From Corylus avellana (lineage: Eukaryota; Streptophyta; Magnoliopsida; Fagales; Betulaceae), in contig NC_081545.1 in NCBI RefSeq assembly GCF_901000735.1, forward strand, positions 29,417,513 to 29,481,512: a DNA stretch of 64,000 nt, read 5' to 3'. Position 1 is the stretch's first letter. Every line of letters begins with the position of its first letter. The notes under the pieces were generated by a model. It searched no databases. It worked only from the letters and a program-made list of their open reading frames with translations, and was not told the origin of the DNA. A program made the translations under genes and the position numbers. Positions 56,889 to 64,000 of this stretch are shown here, piece after piece.

Positions 56889-58117
56889 ACAACTGATGTA
56901 GACTATAATGTCCGGGGGTATATGAGGAAGACTCGAATTGATAAATGTGTGAAGACGCCCCGAAAGATAGTGACACGATCCCAGACTCAGACAGCAAAAG
57001 AGGTAGTCCCTGGAATTGAGATCGATCGCACATTGACTACGATCGAGCACAGTGCACCTGATTTGGAAGGTAGTCCCTGGAACTGCGACCGAGCGCACGT
57101 TTGAGCGCACAAGTCCCTTGTAGTGCGATCGAACGCACTCGGAGAATTCTATATTATTTTTTCGCTATTATTTGTTTTAAACTGACTTAGTTTACTTATT
57201 TTACTAGGATTAGGGTTGTGGGTGTAACACCCCACCTCAATGACACACAATATTGTCCGCTTTTTAGCTCCCCCAAACCAGACTTCCCAAGAGGTCACCC
57301 ATCCTGGTACTACTCTAGTAAAAGCACGCTTAACTGCGGAGTTCTGATGGAATCATGACCATCACGGCTTTAAAGCGCGTTGTTGTCATTAAGGGTGTAG
57401 TATACATTTAAGCACATCCTCATCTCCATACCCAAGCGATGTGGGACGTCACAATCACCCTCTTTTAGGGCCCAGCGTCCTCGCTGGCGACCCTCATGGG
57501 ATTAGCCCATTCTTGGCGTTCGCCCCAGCAAGCACCCGCTAGTGACCTTCATGGGCTTGTGCACGCTCCCCCCATCTCAGGCTGAGCAATGGCTTTAATA
57601 CCATTTGTAACACCCCACCTCAATGACACACAATATTGTCCGCTTTTTAGCTCCCCCAAACCAGACTTCCCAGGAGGTCACCCATCCTGGTATTATTCTA
57701 GTAGAAGCACACTTAACTGGGGAGTTCTGATGGGATCATGACCATCACGGTTTTAAAACGCGTTCTTATCATTAAGGGTGTAGTATACATTTAAGCATAT
57801 CCCCATCTCCATACCTAGGCGATGTGGGACGTCATAGTGGGAGCCCTAATTCCGTTCTTTACTAGTACTAGGAGTCTTGGGGCTATAAATACATGATTAT
57901 AGCTTCTTGAAAAGACAGTTTATGTTATTTGATCAGTTTTCTTTCAATAAGAATTACTCGGAGGAGTTTTCTTTATATTTTCCCTTAAAACATTAGATAG
58001 ACTCTATAGTTTTTAGAATAATTCTCAGATCTTTAATAGACTCAAAATCTAAGAATTATTTATCATTCTTCTTGTATTGTTTTACTCGCTTCCACTTAAT
58101 CAAGCTGCATCAACAAC
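56889..58117 (+). mobile_element. Solo LTR with 5-bp target-site duplication, host to a Cassandra insertion
   Basis: The LTR runs 56894-58112, beginning TGATGTAG and ending CTGCATCA (inverted ends TGATG/CATCA). It is flanked by ACAAC at 56889-56893 and 58113-58117. A TATA box (CTATAAAT, near 57883) gives plus orientation. After removing the nested TRIM and its duplication the LTR is about 600 bp. Confidence 0.88.
57218..57841 (-). mobile_element. Cassandra-type TRIM carrying 5S rRNA-like sequence
   Basis: Two 231-bp LTRs (57223-57453 and 57606-57836) flank 152 bp. On the minus strand the LTR starts TGTGACGTCCCACATCG and ends GGGGTGTTACA. Each LTR has a stretch (57281-57350 and 57664-57733) reading as the internal promoter part of 5S rRNA (CCATCAGAACTCCGCAGTTA, then GGATGGGTGACCT), the hallmark of Cassandra. 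A degenerate initiator-Met primer site (TGGTATTAAAGC) follows the 5' LTR, and a purine tract (AAAAGAGGGTGA) precedes the 3' LTR. GTGGG occurs on both sides (57218-57222, 57837-57841). The outer end of the 5' LTR reads TATGACG instead of TGTGACG. Confidence 0.95.
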
Positions 58118-58933
58118 TTAGGGGTGGCAAGGCCATCCCCAAAATGGATGGGGGGTGGTCGAGCCACTCCCAGTAGTTGCGAGCTCAACCACCCCCAGTA
58201 GTTGCGAGCCACCCTCAGATTTTACAAGGGTGACGGAGACACCCTTAAAAAGTGCTTGGGGTGGCCGATCCACCCCCTAGAGGGTGGATCGACCACACTC
58301 AAAACTAATGGGGGGTGGCTCGGCCAGCCCCAACTGGTTTCAAGGAGATGGATCGGCCACCCCGAGACTCTTAGTGGTGGTCAAGCCACCAACCCCTAAA
58401 TATAATTTTTTAAAATTTTTCTTGATTTCTAAAATTTTATTTAATGTTTTTTTTATTATTTTGGTTGAAAAATTTTCAATAAAGTTGAAATTTTTTTAGT
58501 TTAGTGTTAGTGGTGTTAAATCAACCAAAAAATAATAATAATAATAATAATGTGGAGATTAATTGGGAAGAATTGTCTTCCCAAACAAGCCCGAGTGCTA
58601 GTGCACACCACCCAGTGCGACTACTGTTTACTCACACCAATGTGGTGTTTAGCACTAATCATCCATAACATTCTTATGTAGGACTAGAAGTACTGATAAT
58701 CTATTGGACAACTTTCTATCCTAATCACTTTTTTAAAGGTTTTTTGTAAAATATTTTGTAAGCCAAGCATTTCTCATAAATTATTAAGGTGGAACTTACA
58801 ATGTTACGTACTAGCGTAACTTGTTGTGTTATACTGTTATTGGACATCAAGCTGGAAGTAAAATTCGGTACAATTGTTTTATAATTGGATGATGTAGCAG
58901 TCAAAAATTAAAAATCAATCATGGGATCAATAT

Positions 58934-59370
58934 AAAAAATAGGTAAAATTATAGTTTACCCCATAAAGTTGACAGCATTTTTCAATTCGAACATCAAAGT
59001 TTCAATTTTTGCAATCCACCCCCCCAAAGTTTCAAATTTTTGCAATTTGACTAATTGTGTCCAAAACTTCCTATATTGCCCCTATTTTTTATTTTTTATT
59101 TTTTTATAAAAAAATTATAAAAATAAAAAAATTCGGGGTGGCTTGGCCATCTGGCCATTTTTGCACCCCTAAATTTATTTATTTTTCATAAAAAATACAA
59201 AAAATAAAAATAAAAATCAGGGGCAATATGAGAATATTGGAATAATATTGGTCAAATTGAAATAAATTGAAACTTTGTGGGGGTGGATTGCAAAAATTGA
59301 AACTTTGATGTTCGAATTGAAAAACACTGTCAACTTTATAGGGGTAAAGTGTAATTTTCTCCAAAAAATA
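58934..59370. mobile_element. Foldback MITE A with 8-bp flanking repeat
   Basis: The element runs 58942-59362 with inverted arms of about 90 bp (TTCAATTCGAACATCAAAGT, then TTGCAATCCACCCCC) and a middle holding GGGGTGGCTTGGCCA. AAAAAATA flanks it on both sides (58934-58941, 59363-59370). Apart from an A-rich middle there is no coding content. Confidence 0.82.
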
Positions 59371-59383
59371 TATATAAGTACTA

Positions 59384-59920
59384 GGAAAAATTACACTTTA
59401 CCCCTCAAAGTTTGAGCCGATTTTCAATTTGACTTCCAATGTTTCAACTTTTACAATGCACGCTATCAAAGTTTCAAAAAATTTCAATGTTGCTCATCCG
59501 TTAACAATTTCCATCCAATTTAACTGGAAATTGGTCACGTGTAAGGCACATGTATTTTTTTGTATTAAATTTCCAAAATCGTTCCCATGTATTTAAATAA
59601 ATTTCAAAAATACCCCCAAATCAAACCAAAATAAAATAAAGTTGGGGGTGTCCAAGCTACCTCCTTTGGCCAAAGGGGTAGCCTGGCCACTCCCAAATTT
59701 TTTTTATTTTTTTATTTTTTGAGTTTTTTTAAAAATAAAAAATAAAATTGTAGGGACAATTTAATATTTTTCATTATTTCCGTTAGAGAAAACGGAAATA
59801 ATTAATGGATGGGCCACATTGAAAATTTTTTAACTTTGGTGGGGTGCATTGTAAAAATTAAAACATTGAAAGTCAAATTGAAAATCGGCTTAAACTTTGA
59901 AGGGTAAAGTGTATTTAACC
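59384..59920. mobile_element. Foldback MITE B, related to MITE A
   Basis: Inverted arms of about 100 bp (TTACACTTTACCCCTCAAAG, then TTTTCAATTTGACTTCCAAT) resemble those of MITE A in layout and in their outer words. The middle has GGGGGTGTCC..GGCCACTCCC. It sits only 21 bp from MITE A, so one may have landed beside the other or both may descend from a tandem pair. Confidence 0.8.
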
Positions 59921-60064
59921 ATTTTTCAAAATTATGGTCTAGAAAAATGTGGCAACTCTCCCCTTAAATGCCTTTGAAACACACTAATTAATTTACATAA
60001 ACAATTAAAACAAAGCCCCATGAACATCAGTGGTTCAAAATTTGTACCTCACACCAATACATGT

Positions 60065-60790
60065 TTTTTTTTTTTTGGTAAGTACATCAGAAACTGAAAC
60101 AAACAAGAACTAAGAACAACATAAAATAGAAAATCAAACTAAAGGAGGTGGGTCTTTTTCACTACAAATAGGATAAGCAGGGAAATGAGGTAAATGAGTG
60201 GGAATGTAGCTAGAATGAACTCTAGTTGCGGCCTAATGCGCCACATGATAAGCGCAAAAGTTTGCACATCTGTAAACTTTTTTTTGCTCTCCAAGAGGAG
60301 AACGGGGGAATGGTAGCAATGGACTCAGAGATGATATCTGCAATCTTCTGGTCATGAACTATGGAGGGATGCTGCAGCACCATAATCACCACTTGAGAAT
60401 GCCCTTCTGGAGAGAAATCTGCACAGCCTAAAGAGATAGCCAAAGAGATTGCCAGAGCAGAAGTTAAGGCTTCACCGTAGTGGGATCACACAAGGGGCTA
60501 ATTTGAGAAACAATCTTTAAGATTTTTCCGAAAGAGTTAAGGTAGACAGCTCCTTGTGCCGGGAAAAAATTTCTTATAATTGTATCAAAATTTATCTTGA
60601 GGGCGGAGTCCACAGGAGGAGATCATTTTTCCACGCTAGGGGACAGATGCCTTTCCAAGCCTTCAAGTGGTCAAGAGAGATTTTCTTTATGGTGCTAGAT
60701 AAAACAAGCACATTTGGAAAGAATCCATCATGAATTGCTCGATTTCTGCTAAACCACATTTGGAAAGACACCTACACAAGCTAACTTAGC
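60065..60790 (-). mobile_element. 5'-truncated LINE fragment, RNase H-like 3' end
   Basis: On the minus strand, broken frames give MWFSRNRAIHDGF, then INFDTIIRNFFPAQGAVY, then LAISLGCADFSPEGHSQVV and LLRLSCGALGRN, which follow the order of the linker and RNase H-like domain of plant LINE ORF2. Stops and frame changes interrupt it. A T-run at 60066-60078 is the poly(A) tail on this strand. It is a dead copy. Confidence 0.72.
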
Positions 60791-60872
60791 AGAGTTGCAG
60801 TAATTATTATCACTGACAATGATTTTGAGTAATAATTACCCATCTGTCACTTGACATTTACCATTTCTTACG

Positions 60873-61197
60873 GATGATAACTTCTATAAGGAGTTAGTGT
60901 AAACTAATTCTTTTGTGCCCACCAATAAGAATCTGCCACATATAATTATTGTATCAAATAAAATAAGCACCAAAACACTAAATTATATAGATTTTTTCAA
61001 TTATTTTTAAGATTGTGCAGGGGGCTGGGGGTGGTCCCCTGCACAATCTTAAAAAAAAAAACAAAAAAACAAAAAAACAAAATTGAAAAAACCTATATAA
61101 TTTAGTGTTTTGGTGCTTATTTGATTTGTGCAATAATCCTATGTGGCAAATTCTTATTGGTGGGCACAAACACCACCTCCTTATAGAAGTTATCATC
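60873..61197. mobile_element. Foldback MITE with nearly full-length pairing
   Basis: Outer arms (GATGATAACTTCTATAAGGA, then GTGCCCACCAATAAGAAT, then AGCACCAAAACACTAAATTA) return inverted with few changes. The loop itself is a hairpin (AAGATTGTGCAGGGG against CCCCTGCACAATCTT). Nearly all of the 325 bp would pair. TTTCTTA occurs just outside each end. Confidence 0.85.
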
Positions 61198-61448
61198 TTT
61201 CTTATTTTCTTATCAACTATATATATATCATTTTCTAGCATTTTCTTGATCCTCAACCATGTGCTCAGTGAACTTTTTCCTGAGAAGGCTTTTGAATGAA
61301 TTAAAATATATATTATTGACAAATATAATTCTCCTAATCTGAAGAAAGAAAAAAAAATTGAAAGTTTATGACAAAGTTAGGTTCGAAAATTAAAAGTCAA
61401 GGAAATTTAGTTGGGAATAATAAAGGTTCATATGTTTTACAAAATATG

Positions 61449-61640
61449 GCTTAGCATATAAGAGATGTCTTGGAATGTTAAAGTGCCTATAATAAATAAT
61501 GTTAATAAATTGTGTGTGAATGTGCCTATAAAAACTAACTTAGCATATGAGAGACGTCTTGGAATGTTAAAGTGCATATAATAAATAATAAATAATGTGT
61601 TAATGTGCCTATAAAAATTAACTTAACATATGAGATAATT
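61449..61640. repeat. Two imperfect tandem units of about 95 bp
   Basis: Each runs CTTAGCATAT.AGAGA.GTC, TTGGAATGTTAAAGTGC, an AATAAATAATG block, and AATGTGCCTATAAAAA. A third, partial start follows. Confidence 0.8.
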
Positions 61641-61734
61641 TCACCTTGATGTCCAAACTATCAAATGAGGAAGAACTTTTGGACAACACTACCCTTCAAA
61701 ATGCACTAAATAAAAGAAATGAAGGGGATTTGAA

Positions 61735-64000
61735 ATAGAGAGGTTTACGGGGTTCTATGGCCACCCCAAGACCTCCAAGAGACATGAGGCGTGGGCTTTG
61801 CTCAAGTATTTGGCTCGGCTAGCTTCTTCTCCATGGATATGCATTGGTGATTTTAACGAAGCACTTAATGGGACCGAAAAAGGGAGGGTGAGGCCAAGGA
61901 GTCATATGCAAGCTTTCCACCAAACATTGGAGGACTGTAATTTGATCGATTTGGGCTACTGTGGGCCTAAATATACATGGAGCAATTGTCGAGAGGGGAG
62001 GGACTTCATTAAGGAGCGGCTTGATAGAGGAGTGGCCAATCTAGAATGGAGGTCTTTATTCCCTGAGGCTGTGGTGTCGGTGGGAGCTGTTGTCTCCTCG
62101 GACCATGCCCCATTAGTTTTGTCCCTTCAAAAAATAATTCGGAGAAAAAATGGAACTAAGCAATTCTGATATGAAGCTAGATGGGCATTGGAGGATGGGT
62201 GTAAGGAAGTGTTAAAGACTTTCTGGACGCAACCAAGAGCACAAAACAAAGGGTGAGACAGGCTGGAGAGTAAACTTTCTGCATGCATGCAGAAACTTGG
62301 CCAATGGAAAGATACATTACAAGAGCCCAAGTTTGGGTCCACAGCACGTATGAGAGAACAATTGGCCAAGATGCAAGGACATGAGGAGATGGGGAACAGC
62401 GATGCAATCTCCAGGCTTAAATGTGAAATTCAAGTCCAATTGGCAAAAGAGGATCTATGGTGGCATCAAAGGGCTAAGGTGGATTGGCTCAAGTATGGGG
62501 ATAGGAATACACAATATTTTCATGCTTGTGTCAAATCAAGGAGGAAAAAAAGCAGAATTGAAAGGATTGTGGATGAGAAGGGGCAGTGGTGGGAGTCTTC
62601 GAATGGAGTGGGTAAGGCCTTTGTTGAGTACTTCACCAATTTATTTACAGCAAGTAGGGAAGGAGACTTGGGCCCGTGTCTGCAACATATTGAAGGGTAT
62701 GTGTCGGATAACATGAATGCTGAGCTAATGGAGGATTTTACTATGGATGAAATTAGCAAAGCTTTATACCAAATGGCATCACTCAAAGCTCCCGAACTAG
62801 ATGGGTTGAACACTTGTTTTTTTCAACAAAATTGGGCAATCATGAGGGAGGAGGTATGTAAAGGTTTACCTGATATTCTCAATTCTGGTTTTATGCCGCC
62901 TAATTTGAACTTGACTCATATTGCCCTTATCCCAAAGACTACGAATGCAGAATGTGTGACCGAATTTCGGCCCATTAGTCTTTGTAATGTATTGTATAAG
63001 TTGATTTCTAAGGTCCTAGCTAATAGGCTCAAAAAATTGATCTCATATATTATTTCACCGAATCAGAGTGCCTTTATTCCGGGGAGATTGATAACGGACA
63101 ATATTTTGGCAGCGTATGAAACCCTTCATACGATGCAAACCGGGATGAGGGAAAGAAAGGTTTTATGGCGGTTAAGCTAGATATGAGTAAAGCTTATGAT
63201 AGGGTGGAGTTGAGGTTTTTGGAGGCGGTGATGAGGAAAATGGGCTTTGATGAGAGATGGATCCGATTAGTGATGATGTGTGTCTCTTCGGCCCATTATG
63301 CGATTTTGATCAATGGAGAACCATGTGGGCATAATATCCCACGAGAGGTATTAGGTAAGGAGACCCAATTTCACCTTACCTTTTTCTCATATGTGCTGAG
63401 GTATTGAGTTACATGGTAACCAGTGCAAATAAGGAGGGACTTTTATCTAGGGTGCCGACATCGAGGAGGGGGCCCAAGATCAGCCATCTCTTTTTTGCAG
63501 ATGACAGTTTATTGTTTTGCAGGACTACTCTTGCACAATGGAGTAATCTGTCAACCATTTTGAGAAATTATGAGGAGGCATTGGGGCAAAAAATGAATAG
63601 CAATAAGACTATGATTTTCTTTAGTAAAAATGCCCCGGTGGGTGAGAAGGAAAACATATTGGAGTTTGCAGGGATCCCAGCGACACATAGCTATGACAAA
63701 TATTTGGGTTTGCCAGGCTTGGTGGGTCGTTCCTGTATTAAAGCTTTTAAGAGTATATCGGAGCGGGTGTGGAAACGGCTACAAGATTGGAAATTAAGAT
63801 TTCTCTCCCAAGCGGGGAAGAAAATTCTTTTAAAAGCGGTAATCCAAGCTATTCCTTCTTATTGCACGAGTATTTTCCTTTTTCCAAAATCTTTGTGTGC
63901 AGAAATTAATTCCCTACTACGAAGATTCTAGTGGGGAAATAAGGGAAAGGATAGGAAAATTGCATGGATGAGTTGGAGTAAAATGGGGGTGTCTAAGGCA
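61735..64000 (+). mobile_element. Decayed LINE (L1-like) ORF2, endonuclease plus reverse transcriptase, runs off the window
   Basis: Homology begins inside the endonuclease (RFTGFYGHPKTSKRHEAW, CIGDFNEAL, SSDHAPLVLSL), so the copy is 5'-truncated. It then gives LWWHQRAKVDWLKYGDRNT, the reverse-transcriptase core (LIPKT..EFRPISLCNVLYK, NQSAFIPGRLITDNILAAYE, KLDMSKAYDRVE) and the catalytic FADDS (near 63496). Lesions are stops at 62167-62169, near 62258, at 63356-63358 and at 63929-63931, a one-base deletion near 63156-63160, and an extra GA near 63343. The 3' part continues past 64000. It cannot make an active enzyme. Confidence 0.9.

Larger units (their letters stand above)
56464..58660. mobile_element. 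Outer TIR element with GGGGTGGC-rich interior
   Basis: The left end (GGTGTGAGTACTGTTCAC, then CGGGTGGTGT) and the right end (CACCACCCAGTGCGACTACT, then TTACTCACACC) are imperfect inverted copies over about 60 bp. Between them are many GGGGTGGC..GCCACCCC palindromic words (56785-56875 and 58121-58400). The element carries a solo LTR that in turn carries a Cassandra TRIM. Exact ends and target-site duplication were not resolved. Confidence 0.6.

Noticed and set aside
57281..57350. 5S rRNA gene
   Set aside because: Only the internal-promoter part is present, and it sits inside both LTRs of a Cassandra element; it is not a ribosomal gene.

Overview
The window is nuclear DNA from a woody eudicot plant. 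It is AT-rich, its genes carry spliceosomal introns, and it holds many TIR, LTR and LINE remnants. The gene families present (LRK10L receptor kinases, type-2 nsLTPs, a GAT1_2.1-like amidotransferase, Cassandra TRIMs) are all plant families. The sort of LINE tail seen near 54.5 kb reminds me of Fagales genomes, but I cannot confirm the species.

Layout. (1) 0-12.7 kb, all minus strand. A complete four-exon GAT1_2.1-like glutamine amidotransferase gene (11054-12681) has a second copy at the left edge that lost exon 1. Between them is an LRK10L-type receptor-kinase locus: one transmembrane-kinase module (936-2416) with three upstream GUB_WAK ectodomain exons (2867-3652, 5360-6137, 8169-8853). All three exons end in the same splice phase, and the nearest one carries a one-base frameshift. 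(2) 17-39.3 kb. A tandem array of six type-2 non-specific lipid-transfer proteins, all minus strand: five intact and one pseudogene (24378-24708). The array grew by duplication of kilobase blocks. Later insertions (a solo Copia-like LTR, a Tourist-type MITE and a small foldback) can be recognised because the empty site survives in a paralogous block. An assembly gap (35916-36644) lies inside a long hairpin element. (3) 40.8-43 kb. Two strong hairpin loci and a tRNA-Leu(CAG) gene. (4) 44-55.9 kb, minus strand. A complete 20-exon gene for a RELCH-like protein (LisH, coiled coil, HEAT; 1173 codons plus stop). It has one U12-type AT-AC intron, one GC-AG intron, and a complete TRIM retroelement in a third intron. 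(5) 56-64 kb. A repeat-rich tract with a three-level nest (TIR element containing a solo LTR containing a Cassandra TRIM), several foldback MITEs and two decayed LINEs.

How the genes relate. The LRK10L cluster suits combinatorial use of ectodomains with one kinase (inferred from splice phase). The nsLTP array encodes small secreted eight-cysteine proteins in two classes (CLC and CFC motifs). The RELCH-like gene and the tRNA are probably ordinary housekeeping genes. I found no CRISPR array, operon or other prokaryotic feature.

Gene models were built by reading splice sites and reading frames by eye. Exon joins were checked for phase. Protein identities rest on recognised motifs, not on database searches.
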